From contig NZ_CVTB01000280.1 of assembly GCF_001050015.1 (NCBI RefSeq), positions 1 through 64,000 on the forward strand: DNA of 64,000 bases, written 5' to 3'. Positions 8,022 to 16,623 of the stretch are shown here, piece by piece (position 1 is the stretch's first letter; every line of letters begins with the position of its first letter). Source of the DNA: Mycolicibacterium malmesburyense (GTDB lineage Bacteria; Actinomycetota; Actinomycetes; Mycobacteriales; Mycobacteriaceae). The position numbers were made by a program, and so were the translations under genes. The notes under the pieces were generated by a model. It was given only the letters and a program-made list of their open reading frames with translations, ran no database searches and was not told where the DNA came from.

Positions 8022-11000
8022 TCACCTCTCCTGGACCAGCACGTGAGGTGCGTCCTTCATGCCTCCTGCGTTGGTCTGACCACGTCGCGGGTTTGTTGCT
8101 TTGGTGGGCCACCAGCTGGCTTCGCGTAGGAGTGTGGCGATGGCGGGCACGGTGAGGGTGCGCACGAGGAAGGTGTCGAGCAGCAGCCCGAAGCCGATGA
8201 TGAGGCCGGCTTGGATCATGATGGCGACTGAGCCGACCATGAGGCCGAACATGCTGGCGGCGAATATCAGGCCAGCGGAGGTGATGACGGCTCCGGTGTT
8301 TGCCACGGTGCGCAGGACGCCGACGCGGATGTTGGTTCCGGATTCTTCGCGGAGCCGTGAGACGAGCAGCATGTTGTAGTCGGCGCCGACGGCGACGAGG
8401 ATGATGAACGCCAGCAGCGGTACGGGCCAGGCGATTTCGTGGCCCAGTCCCCATTGGAAGACCACAACGCCGATGCCGAGCGAGGCGAGGTAGTTCAGCA
8501 CGACGGTGCCTAGTAGGTAGAGGGGTGCCAGGAGTGCGCGCAGCAGTAGGACCAGGATGACGCCGACGATGATTATGGTGGCGATGGCCAGTTGTGCGAA
8601 GTCGGCCCATAGGAGTCGTTGGATATCGGAGTTGACGGCGGGGAAGCCGGCGACGGACACGGTGGCGTCGGCGAGTGACGTGTTGGGTCGTGCGGTGTTG
8701 GCGGTGTCGGTGATGCGGCTGGCGAGGTCCATCGCCTCAACGCTGTATGGGTCGTGGCTGCTTTCGATCATGAACCGCGCTGTTTTGCCGTCCGGTGAGA
8801 GGAATTGTTCGGCGACGTCGGTGAATTGCCGGTTCTCGAATGCGTTGGCGGGCAGGTAGAAACCGCTCGAGGAGTCGGAGTCGGCCGCTGCGCGTGAAGA
8901 GTTTTGCAGTTGGGTGGCAATCTGGCTCATGCCGGACAGCATTTCGATGTTGCTGTCGGCGAGGGTGCGGACGCCGGTGGCGAGTGCTTGGGCGCCGGAG
9001 GCCAGCTGTCCGATTCCGTCCTGCAATCGGCGGAGGTTGGTGGCCAGGTCGGCGGGGTCACCGAGGGCTCCGAATGCCTTGTCCAGCGAGGCGACTGCGT
9101 TCTCGACGTTGGCGAGGGTGCCACCGACTGTGGCATTGGTGGCGGGATCGTAGCGGTCCCCGAGGTCGGCGATCTGGGTGAAGAATCCGCTGTCGCGCAG
9201 AGTGACCAGGATCTTCACCTGGTCGCGGATTTGGGCGCATTGCGGGGTGGTGGCACACCACGGTGAGGTGTTGAGGGCGCCGACGAGTGGGTCGAGCTGG
9301 GTGATTGCGTTTTGGGCTTGGTTGGCCAGCGGTCGTAGTCCTGGGCCGGATTGGATGGCTTGGTCGACGGCGGGGGCAGTGGCGGAAAGCTGTTGCAGCA
9401 GTGGCCGGAATTGGTTGACCTGAGTTCCTGCGGATTGGGCTTGGGTGAGGATTCCGGCCAGTGGTGTGAGGGCGGTGCGCACGGTGCTGTCGAGTTGGGC
9501 GAGGCCGTCGGCGAGCTGGTCGGCGCCGCCGGTGAGTTTGGCGAGGTCGTCTTTGCGTGAGTTGCCCTCGGCGACCGCGCCGGCCATTTTGTCGCCGATC
9601 TGGCCGTTCTGCCAGGCCAGTTCTGCTTGGTCGAGGCGCTCTCCGGTGGGGCGGGTGACTCCGGAAACTTTGGTGACGCCGGGGATCTGGGAGACGCGGG
9701 AGGCCATCTCGTCGAGGTCGGCCAGTCCTTTCCCGGTCCGCATGTCGGTCGGGTTTTCCACGACGAGGAATTCGCTGATGACGACGTCTTTGCGGAAGTG
9801 GCGGTCCAGCAGGTGGTAGCCCTGGTTGCTGGCCGTGGTGTCTGGTTGTCCCTTGCGGTCGTCGTAGCTGATTTTGATGGTTGCAGCGGCTGCTGATAGG
9901 GCGAGCAGGATGACCAGGCTGACGATCAGTAGTGGCACGGGACGGCGGACCACGGCGACGGCGACGCTGTTCCAGTAGCGGCGGGTGCGGTCGGGTTTGG
10001 GTTCACCGATGCCGCGTTTGGCGGCTAGCGACAGCACGGGTGGCAGCAGGGTGACGGTGGCCAGAAATCCGAACAGCACGGCGATGGCGCACGCGGGGCC
10101 TAGGGCGGCGAAGACGCTGAGCCGCGCGAAGACCATGGCCAGGAACGCGAGTGCGACGGTGGCGGCGGAGGCGAGGATGACACGCCCGATGCTGGCGGTG
10201 GCGTGGATGATGGCCTGATCGGCGGGTACTTGGGCGCGGCGCTGCTCGTGGTATCGGCTGATCAGGAACACGGTGTAGTCGGTTCCGGCGCCGAGCAGGA
10301 TCGCCGTCATGAAGGCGACGGTGAACTGGGAGACCGGCATGCCCATCTCGCCGAGGGCGGACAGCACGCCGCGCCCGACCGCCAGGCTCAACCCGATTAC
10401 CAGCAGCGGTAACAGCGCGGTGAACACCGACCGGTAGACGATCAGCAGGATCAGGGCGATCACGCCCGCGGTAGCGATTGAGATCAGCAGCAGGTCGTGC
10501 TCGGCCGAGGCGATCATGTCGCTGAAGGTCGCCGGTGGTCCCGTCACTTGCACGGTCGTGGTCGAGCCGGTGAACACCTCCGCGGCGATGTCGCGCACCG
10601 CGTTGACGGATTCTGCGGCCGTGGGGTCTCCGAGGGTGCCGGCGACGCCGACGGGCAGGTACCAGGCTTTGCGGTCGACGCTGACCGCCTGGGCTTCGGT
10701 AATCGGATCGGCCAGTAGGTCCTGCACCAGCAGGACGTGGTCGCCTTCGGTCTGCAACCGGCTCACGAGTTCGCCGTAGCGCTGCCGTGCAGTCGGAGTC
10801 AAGCCATTGGGGTCTTCCATGGCGACAAACACCATGGTTTTCGAGCCTTCTTCGCCGAACGCGGCGCTCATGCGGTCAACCGTCTGCAAGGACGGCGCAT
10901 CGCGAGGAATGAGGTCCACCGACTGTTGGCGCACCACGGTTTCCAGCTGGGGAAACAGCAGCGCGAGAACCACCGCGGCGCCCAGCCATACCCCGATGAC

Positions 11001-11144
11001 CAGCGCTTTGTGCCGGAGGGTGAATCGGGCTAGCGCTGCCAACCGTTCGCTGTACTCGCGAGTGTCGGCCGGGTCGGGGGATCCGTTGGCGCGCCGACCA
11101 GAACGCGTGGCCTGGCTTGGGGAATCTGCAGTGCCGTCGGTCAC
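8022..11144 (-). CDS. MmpL-type RND transporter
   Basis: 1040 aa, an MMPL/RND permease of the inner membrane that would export lipids or hydrophobic compounds using the proton gradient. It shows the duplicated RND plan: TM1 (about 47-64), a periplasmic domain, a TM bundle from about 220 with LGAGTDYTVFLISRYHE (Asp289-Tyr290), a long second periplasmic region with coiled-coil character (about 470-770), then a second TM bundle with VGADYNMLLVSRLREE. The paired Asp-Tyr motifs are the proton-relay residues of this family. GTG start at 11144. No mmpS partner is adjacent. A palindrome at 11168-11192 directly upstream is a likely operator. Confidence 0.92.
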   Translation of the reverse strand: MTDGTADSPSQATRSGRRANGSPDPADTREYSERLAALARFTLRHKALVIGVWLGAAVVLALLFPQLETVVRQQSVDLIPRDAPSLQTVDRMSAAFGEEGSKTMVFVAMEDPNGLTPTARQRYGELVSRLQTEGDHVLLVQDLLADPITEAQAVSVDRKAWYLPVGVAGTLGDPTAAESVNAVRDIAAEVFTGSTTTVQVTGPPATFSDMIASAEHDLLLISIATAGVIALILLIVYRSVFTALLPLLVIGLSLAVGRGVLSALGEMGMPVSQFTVAFMTAILLGAGTDYTVFLISRYHEQRRAQVPADQAIIHATASIGRVILASAATVALAFLAMVFARLSVFAALGPACAIAVLFGFLATVTLLPPVLSLAAKRGIGEPKPDRTRRYWNSVAVAVVRRPVPLLIVSLVILLALSAAAATIKISYDDRKGQPDTTASNQGYHLLDRHFRKDVVISEFLVVENPTDMRTGKGLADLDEMASRVSQIPGVTKVSGVTRPTGERLDQAELAWQNGQIGDKMAGAVAEGNSRKDDLAKLTGGADQLADGLAQLDSTVRTALTPLAGILTQAQSAGTQVNQFRPLLQQLSATAPAVDQAIQSGPGLRPLANQAQNAITQLDPLVGALNTSPWCATTPQCAQIRDQVKILVTLRDSGFFTQIADLGDRYDPATNATVGGTLANVENAVASLDKAFGALGDPADLATNLRRLQDGIGQLASGAQALATGVRTLADSNIEMLSGMSQIATQLQNSSRAAADSDSSSGFYLPANAFENRQFTDVAEQFLSPDGKTARFMIESSHDPYSVEAMDLASRITDTANTARPNTSLADATVSVAGFPAVNSDIQRLLWADFAQLAIATIIIVGVILVLLLRALLAPLYLLGTVVLNYLASLGIGVVVFQWGLGHEIAWPVPLLAFIILVAVGADYNMLLVSRLREESGTNIRVGVLRTVANTGAVITSAGLIFAASMFGLMVGSVAIMIQAGLIIGFGLLLDTFLVRTLTVPAIATLLREASWWPTKATNPRRGQTNAGGMKDAPHVLVQER

Positions 11145-11167
11145 TAGACCTCCACTGGTCGCGAATG

Positions 11168-11192
11168 GTAGCGATACTGTCGGTATCGCTAC
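11168..11192. promoter_or_regulatory. Palindromic operator upstream of mmpL
   Basis: GTAGCGATAC and GTATCGCTAC are perfect 10-bp inverted arms around a 5-nt centre, 24 nt upstream of the mmpL start. The inner half-site CGATAC-N5-GTATCG recurs at 18244-18260. A TetR-type repressor encoded on the element is the likely binder, but which one is not clear. Confidence 0.6.
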
Positions 11193-11422
11193 GCTACCGC
11201 ATGTAGTGCACGTGGTGGCGGCCGCTATCGAGTAGGCCCGCGGCCGCGGTCACAGTAGGCAGAGGAATGGTCGAACACTCAATTGGCTTCTGGAAGCCAA
11301 GGCCGACGCTGTTCAGTCGACGACACTGGCCTTGGATGTCGTTCAGGGCCTTGCTGTTGCTGGTCCTCGACGTTGACATCGAATGCACGGACGGCCACAT
11401 CGCGTAGCGGGGCCGCGGGCCG

Positions 11423-12064
11423 CTACCTGTGGGGTCGGGCTTCGGTTGTGGCCGACTGGTCCGAGTTCTGCAGCAGCACGTAATTGCCGAGGCTGCCCAG
11501 GAAACCTGCGCAGTGCTGAACGAGTTCATCGGTGGTGAACTCGAGTTCTCCGTCGAGTCGGCGGCGCAAGACTTCGAATAGCCCTCCCACGCCCAAGGTC
11601 GAAGCCAAATGGGCAACCCCAACGGCGGAGTCGGCGATGTCGAGGTGGAGTCTGGCTTCGCGCAAGACGAGGTCGGTGAAACCCGCCATCAGTTCGCTGC
11701 GTAGCTCTCGGAGCAGCGGCTCGGTTGCAGATTCCACGAACAGGATCCGACCCAGCCGAGGGTCGTTGTCGATCATGCTGACCAGCCTGCGGATCGGCGC
11801 GTACGCCAGCACCTCCGGTGGCTCGCCGGCATCGGGGATCGCGTCGACTATCACCTCCTGGAAGGTGGCATAGAGCTGCTGGTAGACAGCCCGCAGGAGG
11901 GCGTCTCGGCCGGAGAAGTGCTGGTAGAAGTAGCGTGACGTGACACCTGATTCAGCGCAGACGGCAGTCACAGTGGCGGCGGCAACACCGCGCGTGCCGA
12001 TCAACTCGGTTGCGGCCTCGATGAGACGGGTGCGCCGGTTCCGGTGACGCTCCTCGGCGGACAT
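11423..12064 (-). CDS. TetR-family regulator
   Basis: 213 aa from the ATG at 12064 (MSAEERHRNRRTRLIEAATE). The N-terminal TetR helix-turn-helix is at about residues 8-55 (VTAVCAESGVTSRYFYQHFS), followed by a helical ligand-binding domain with no assignable ligand. A longer frame upstream would cross the divergent promoter. It is divergent from the metal-dependent hydrolase gene at 12169, with an inverted repeat between them, so autoregulation plus control of that gene is likely. It also sits just downstream of the mmpL promoter region. Confidence 0.85.
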   Translation of the reverse strand: MSAEERHRNRRTRLIEAATELIGTRGVAAATVTAVCAESGVTSRYFYQHFSGRDALLRAVYQQLYATFQEVIVDAIPDAGEPPEVLAYAPIRRLVSMIDNDPRLGRILFVESATEPLLRELRSELMAGFTDLVLREARLHLDIADSAVGVAHLASTLGVGGLFEVLRRRLDGELEFTTDELVQHCAGFLGSLGNYVLLQNSDQSATTEARPHR

Positions 12065-12109
12065 CCCGCTATACACCCGCGCCGAAACCACGTGGATAGC
12101 TTGCCATCT

Positions 12110-12136
12110 AATTCTGACAAGGCTTAGAGTCAGATT
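12110..12136. promoter_or_regulatory. Inverted repeat between divergent tetR and hydrolase genes
   Basis: AATTCTGAC (12110-12118) faces GTCAGATT (12129-12136), giving an AATCTGAC-type palindrome in the 104-bp divergent intergenic space. It is the likely operator of the adjacent TetR protein. Confidence 0.55.
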
Positions 12137-12168
12137 GCCAGCGTGCCTTTGACGAACGGGAGAACAAC

Positions 12169-13038
12169 ATGAGCGACGATTCGTCCACACGGCCCACCAC
12201 GCGGGTCGTCCCGAAGCCCCGCCGTGTTCGATTCGACATGCCTGCCGGGACCAGTCGGCAGCACTTCGTCGATGGCGACTTGGTGATGAGCCACTTTGTG
12301 TCCACCTTGTCGGCCACGTTCCCCGAAGGGGAAGACTTCTTCATCCGGTCAGTCCGCGAGTACCGGGACCACATCAGCGACGCTGACCTCAAGGAGGCGG
12401 TCAAGGGATTCATTGCACAAGAGGCCACCCACCGACACCAGCATCAGCTGCTCAACGATCGGCTCCAAGCGATGGGCTATCCCACCGAGGGGATCGATCG
12501 GCATATCAAGAAGTTGGTTGGCCGACTTGAGAAGCGTTTTTCTCCCACGATGCGCCTGGCTGTGACGGCCGCCCTGGAGCACTATACGGCGACATTCGCC
12601 GAAATCATTCTCACCAGCGACGAAGCTCAAGAACTCATCGGCTACACCGAAGTGCGGCCTATTCTGCTCTGGCACGCACTGGAAGAATGCGAGCACAAGG
12701 CCGTCGCTTTCGATGTCTATGAGACGGTCGGTGGAAGCGAACGCACCAGGGTCTGGGGGATGCGGATCGCCAGCCTCCTCTTGTTCAGCGAGTTGGTCAT
12801 CCAGACCACCCGCTCTCTGGCCGGTGACCGTGCCGCCTACAACCCGGTGCGGTTGCTGCGCAGCCTTCGAGCCTTCCGGCATAACCCGCTATTCAGCTCA
12901 GCAGCAATTGAGCGCTTTCGTTCCTACACCCGCGGCGGATTTCATCCCGACGACTGGGACAGCGCAGAAATCCTCGAACGCTGGACCAAGGAACTCTTCG
13001 ACGCCGATGGTGGCCAACAAGTGCGTAGCAGCGTCTAG
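12169..13038 (+). CDS. Predicted metal-dependent hydrolase (PF10118-like)
   Basis: 289 aa, ATG start with GGGAGAAC upstream. The sequence resembles the ferritin-like metal-dependent hydrolase family PF10118, with His/Glu-rich helices: EATHRHQHQLLNDRLQAMGY (about 84-103), an ALEHYTATFAE helix, and WHALEECEHKAVAFDVYE (about 168-185), which supply carboxylate and His ligands. The substrate is unknown. It is divergent from a TetR regulator and near mmpL, P450 and thioesterase genes, which suggests modification of a hydrophobic compound. Confidence 0.8.
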   Translation: MSDDSSTRPTTRVVPKPRRVRFDMPAGTSRQHFVDGDLVMSHFVSTLSATFPEGEDFFIRSVREYRDHISDADLKEAVKGFIAQEATHRHQHQLLNDRLQAMGYPTEGIDRHIKKLVGRLEKRFSPTMRLAVTAALEHYTATFAEIILTSDEAQELIGYTEVRPILLWHALEECEHKAVAFDVYETVGGSERTRVWGMRIASLLLFSELVIQTTRSLAGDRAAYNPVRLLRSLRAFRHNPLFSSAAIERFRSYTRGGFHPDDWDSAEILERWTKELFDADGGQQVRSSV

Positions 13039-13166
13039 CTCGACCAGAGCCTGTCGCGGTCTATTCGGCGTGCCGAAAGGCGTTGTGAGGGCCTCCTCTT
13101 AGTCATAGGCAGCGTTTCAATAACCTTGGTGGGGCCCACTTTTACTGGCCGCTCGACGCTGCCCGA

Positions 13167-14069
13167 TCACGGCGGGGGCTGGAGGATGCTTCGGCCGAGG
13201 AACTCGGTGACGGCGGAGCTGAAGGCGTCGTTGTCGTCGCCGGCGATCATGTGTCCGGTACCGGATACGTCGACGGTCTCGGCGTGGGGAACCAGTTGCT
13301 GGAACTCGTCGACGGTGGCTTGGGAGACCACGTCGGACAACAGGCCCCTTACGAGAAGTGTTGGGGCGCTGACCCGTCGGGCTCCGTCGATCAGCAGGTG
13401 GCTGATCGCGTCGAATTGCTCCGTTCCCGTGGTCGATTCGTCGCGGAGGAAGTCGAAGTTGGAGTGAATGAATGCCGGGTCCCACCGCCAGATCCAGCGG
13501 CCGTCGTGACGCTGCCGTAGCACCTTGCGCAGGCCGTCGACGTTGGCCGGGCGCGAGCGATGGGGGTTGTACGCGGCGATCACCTCGGCGGCGTCGGTGA
13601 GGGTGCCAAAGCCGTCGGGATGTGCGGCCATGAACGTCACTACGCGACGAGCGCCCTGGAATTCAAGCCGCGGGGTGACGTCGACCAGGACAACCGCCGC
13701 CCACAACGCCCCGGATGTCAACAGATGCGTGCCGAGCACGGTCATGCCCCCAAGGGATGCACCTACGACGGCAGGGGCGATATCCGCGCTGAAGTGCTCA
13801 CGCACGGCGAGCAGATCGGTCGCGAGTCGCTCGAGGTCGTACCTGCCGGCGGGGTCCCAGTCGCTGTCGCCGTGACCGCGGGTGTCGTAGGCGACGACTG
13901 TGTATCCGCATGCGTGGAGGCGACGCGCTGAAGTGCTCCACGCGTGCCGGTTCTGGCCGCCGCCGTGCAGGAGCAGCACGACGGGACGGGCGTCATCGTG
14001 GTCGTAGCAGTCGGCGGCCAGGGTGATCCCGTCCTGGGTTCGGACCCGATGCTGCACGGCGGAGGTCAT
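13167..14069 (-). CDS. Alpha/beta hydrolase
   Basis: 300 aa. LLLHGGGQNRHAW supplies the oxyanion-hole HGGG-like loop (about 32-44) and GASLGGM the nucleophile Ser (about residue 103). The acid is probably in the LVRGLLSDVVS region and the catalytic His in VSGTGHMIAGDD near the C-terminus. It is probably an esterase or lipase of small lipophilic substrates; the substrate is not readable. It lies downstream of the thioesterase and P450 genes on the same strand and may be cotranscribed with them. Confidence 0.88.
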   Translation of the reverse strand: MTSAVQHRVRTQDGITLAADCYDHDDARPVVLLLHGGGQNRHAWSTSARRLHACGYTVVAYDTRGHGDSDWDPAGRYDLERLATDLLAVREHFSADIAPAVVGASLGGMTVLGTHLLTSGALWAAVVLVDVTPRLEFQGARRVVTFMAAHPDGFGTLTDAAEVIAAYNPHRSRPANVDGLRKVLRQRHDGRWIWRWDPAFIHSNFDFLRDESTTGTEQFDAISHLLIDGARRVSAPTLLVRGLLSDVVSQATVDEFQQLVPHAETVDVSGTGHMIAGDDNDAFSSAVTEFLGRSILQPPP

Positions 14070-14127
14070 GACAAATTCCTGGCGAGATCGGAGTCCGCCC
14101 GAAGTGTGCGACCGGCTACAAGCGCCT

Positions 14128-14580
14128 TCATTGTGCGTTGCCCGCGGCGTTCACGATCGTGACCGTGCCCTGGGCTACGCAGACGGCTTTGTCGCCGTTG
14201 CTGATGTCGATGCGCGCTACTCCGCTGCGCTTGCCCAGTGACACGATGTCGGTGACGGCGACACACACACCGGTGGACACGGGTCGCAGCAGGTTCAGCT
14301 TGAATTCGGTGGTGGCGACCCATGATCCGGCCGGAATGACGGGGTAGAACACGACTCCGAGACAGTGGTCGACCATCGCCGATAGACATCCGCCGTGCAG
14401 GGTGCCAAAGGGTGTGAGCAGTTCGGCGCGGGTTTCCATCTCTGCCACCAGCCGACCGGCGGCGAGTTCGGTGTGCCGAAAGTTCAGGAACGTCGACAGT
14501 CCACCGGCTGTGGTCGCCGATCTGAGCAGCTGGTCGGCGATCTGCTCATCGAAGTGCGCGAATGTCATTGCCACCACCAT
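14128..14580 (-). CDS. Hotdog-fold thioesterase (PaaI/YbgC-like)
   Basis: 150 aa. The hotdog signature FGTLHGGCLSAMVDH (about 57-71) carries the HGG turn and an acidic residue on the central helix, and the rest is a typical beta sheet with TEFKLNLLRPV. Such enzymes hydrolyse acyl-CoA thioesters. ATG at 14580 has AGGAGAAAGG upstream. It lies between the P450 and an alpha/beta hydrolase on one strand. Confidence 0.85.
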   Translation of the reverse strand: MVVAMTFAHFDEQIADQLLRSATTAGGLSTFLNFRHTELAAGRLVAEMETRAELLTPFGTLHGGCLSAMVDHCLGVVFYPVIPAGSWVATTEFKLNLLRPVSTGVCVAVTDIVSLGKRSGVARIDISNGDKAVCVAQGTVTIVNAAGNAQ

Positions 14581-14607
14581 GCCCCTTTCTCCTGTCCGGC
14601 CATGGGT

Positions 14608-14735
14608 TCAATCACCGTTCGAGCCTGCGAATCGTTTGAGCATGTCGCCGAATGCGCCGAGGTCGACGGCGCGGCGGAGTGCTCGACATCGACGGCGATG
14701 AACCTGGCCGTCGCGGTGAAGCACACGACGCGTCG
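14608..14735 (-). pseudogene. Remnant of the C-terminus of another hotdog thioesterase
   Basis: One frame reads VCFTATARFIAVDVEHSAA and another continues DLGAFGDMLKRFAGSNGD to a stop at 14608. Together they match the C-terminal RFTASAVFIVVSPEHFAA...VSAFGDLLEQFS of the intact thioesterase at 18929-19444. The N-terminal two thirds is missing and a frameshift separates the two blocks. It lies directly behind the P450 stop, so a thioesterase once sat there. Confidence 0.6.
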
Positions 14736-14752
14736 TCGAAGAGGGGCACGGG

Positions 14753-15952
14753 CTAGACCGGTGTGGTCCAAGTGATGGGCAGCGATGTGTAGCCCCGGAT
14801 CGGCCCGGACCGCAGCCGCCGCGCCGATTCAAGATCGACCTCCCAGTCAGGCACCCGGTCCAACAATGCATCCAGAGCGATGCGGGCCTCCATCCGCGCC
14901 AGCGCCGCACCCAGACAGAAGTGAATGCCGCGACCGAAGGCGACCTGGTGCTCACTGGTGCGCTCGATGTCGAACACGTCCGGATCGGGGAAGGCACGCT
15001 CGTCGCGGTTGGCCGACCCGAACAACAGCAGCACCTTCTCACCTTGACGCATCGTCGTGTCGTGCAGGGTGACGTCGCGGGTCAGGGTTCGTGAAAGTCC
15101 CTGTGCAGGTGAGTCGTAACGCAGCAACTCTTCCACCGCAGGCCCCAACAGTGTTCGATCGGCGGCTAGGCGTCGGCGGGTTTGCCGATGCTGGGCCAGC
15201 ACGACCGCGGAGTTCCCCAGCAGATTGGTGGTGGTCTCGTAGCCCGCGACGAGCAGCAGCGCGCAGAAGCCGAGGACTTCCTCGTCGGTCAGTCCGATCC
15301 CGTCGACTGTGGCGTTGGCCAACGCCGACATCAGGTCCTCGCGGGGGTTCTTGCGGCGGTCGGCGAGGAAGTCGGTGAAGTAGGCGTAGATCGCGGCGGC
15401 GGCGGCGGTCAGTGCGTCGGTGGTTTGTCCGTGGTTGACGTCGACCTGGACCAGTTGGCTCGACCACAATCGGAACTGATCACGATCGGTGGCGGGAACG
15501 CCCAGCAGATCGGCGATCACCGCGGCGGGCAGGATCGCGGCGAAGTCGGTCACGAAGTCCGCCGATCCGGAACCCTCGTCGAGGCGCTCGAACAACTCCG
15601 CGGCCATCTGTGTGATGGCGCCCTGCAGCCCGGCCACCCGCCGGGGAGTGAACGCCCGGCTGACCAGGGCACGCAACTGGTCGTGGCGCGGAGGGTCCAT
15701 CACGATCATCATCGGCAGGAACGAACCGATGAAGTCCGATCCCGGCGGGGTGGGGAAGATGCCGTCCACCGAGGAGTACGTGCCGTGATCCAGTGCTGCG
15801 GCCTGGACATCGGCGTGGCGGCTCAACACCCAGGTATGGGATTCCTCGGCGCGGTACACCGGAGCCGCGTCACGCAATAACCGATACGTCGGATAGGGGT
15901 CGTTGAGGATCGAGGCGTCGAACGGGTCGTAACGAATCTGCACCGAGACCAC
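14753..15952 (-). CDS. Cytochrome P450
   Basis: About 399 aa from the GTG at 15952, which has AGGAGG just upstream; a TTG at 15970 is an alternative. The soluble bacterial P450 core is complete: oxygen-binding I-helix AGYETTT (about 236-242), ExxR as EELLR (about 274-278), and the heme loop FGRGIHFCLG with the Cys ligand at about 346. It would hydroxylate a hydrophobic substrate using ferredoxin partners that are not encoded nearby. It is divergent from a TetR/LLM-oxidoreductase operon, with a perfect 10-bp-arm palindrome between them. Confidence 0.94.
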   Translation of the reverse strand: MVSVQIRYDPFDASILNDPYPTYRLLRDAAPVYRAEESHTWVLSRHADVQAAALDHGTYSSVDGIFPTPPGSDFIGSFLPMMIVMDPPRHDQLRALVSRAFTPRRVAGLQGAITQMAAELFERLDEGSGSADFVTDFAAILPAAVIADLLGVPATDRDQFRLWSSQLVQVDVNHGQTTDALTAAAAAIYAYFTDFLADRRKNPREDLMSALANATVDGIGLTDEEVLGFCALLLVAGYETTTNLLGNSAVVLAQHRQTRRRLAADRTLLGPAVEELLRYDSPAQGLSRTLTRDVTLHDTTMRQGEKVLLLFGSANRDERAFPDPDVFDIERTSEHQVAFGRGIHFCLGAALARMEARIALDALLDRVPDWEVDLESARRLRSGPIRGYTSLPITWTTPV

Positions 15953-15979
15953 AAGACCTCCTACCACCAAAGTAACGAC

Positions 15980-16002
15980 GGTTTAGACTGGCAGTCTAAA
16001 CC
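15980..16002. promoter_or_regulatory. Perfect palindromic operator between P450 and tetR
   Basis: Arms GGTTTAGACT and AGTCTAAACC flank a 3-nt centre (GGC). It lies 27 nt upstream of the P450 start and 24 nt upstream of the tetR ATG, so one dimer could repress both promoters. The adjacent TetR protein is the obvious candidate binder. Confidence 0.72.
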
Positions 16003-16026
16003 GGCCGAACGGGACAGGTGGGGCAA

Positions 16027-16623
16027 ATGCGCAAGATTCCACGTCAGATCTCTGACCGGCTTCCCGCCGCGGCGGACTTGTTCGCCGAGAAGGGGCTCAA
16101 CGACTCCAAGATCGAAGACGTCGCCGCGGTGACCGGTGTGCCGAAAGCGACGCTGTACTACTACTTCGCCGGCAAAGAGGACATCCTTGCCTTCCTGCTC
16201 GAAGACCTCCTCAAGGACATCTCCGATGCCGTGACCGCGATCGTGCACACCGACGGCTCCGGTGCCGAACGCCTCGCACTTGTCATCCGCGCACAACTGC
16301 GGGCAATGGCGCAGCGGCCAGCGGTATGCCGGGCACTCATCGGCGAACTGGGACGAGCGGCCCGCATGCCTGCCATCGCCGAGATGATCAATACCGCCTA
16401 CCAACAACCCGTTGAAACTCTGCTCATCGAAGGAGCCCGCGACGGATCCCTCGTCGCCCAGCCCGATGCACGATCGACGTCCATTGCGCTGTTCGGCGCG
16501 GTCACCATCAATGCACTCATGTACCTGGTCACCGAGAACCACCTCGACGAGACGGTGGTCGCCAGCACCCTCAGCGCCGTCATGTTCGACGGCCTGCGCC
16601 CGCGCACAGGAGACCAGTCATGA
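16027..16623 (+). CDS. TetR-family regulator of the P450/LLM region
   Basis: 198 aa from the ATG at 16027, preceded by AGGTGGGG; a GTG at 16018 is possible. The N-terminal helix-turn-helix includes IEDVAAVTGVPKATLYYYFAGKEDIL (about 27-52), and the C-terminal ligand domain is helical. The stop overlaps the next start (ATGA) with the LLM oxidoreductase, so the two are an operon. The divergent P450 gene shares the palindrome at 15980-16002. Confidence 0.88.
   Translation: MRKIPRQISDRLPAAADLFAEKGLNDSKIEDVAAVTGVPKATLYYYFAGKEDILAFLLEDLLKDISDAVTAIVHTDGSGAERLALVIRAQLRAMAQRPAVCRALIGELGRAARMPAIAEMINTAYQQPVETLLIEGARDGSLVAQPDARSTSIALFGAVTINALMYLVTENHLDETVVASTLSAVMFDGLRPRTGDQS

Noticed and set aside
8840..9266. 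Open frames inside mmpL on the plus strand
   Set aside because: No start signals or family features; explained by high GC content of the transporter gene.
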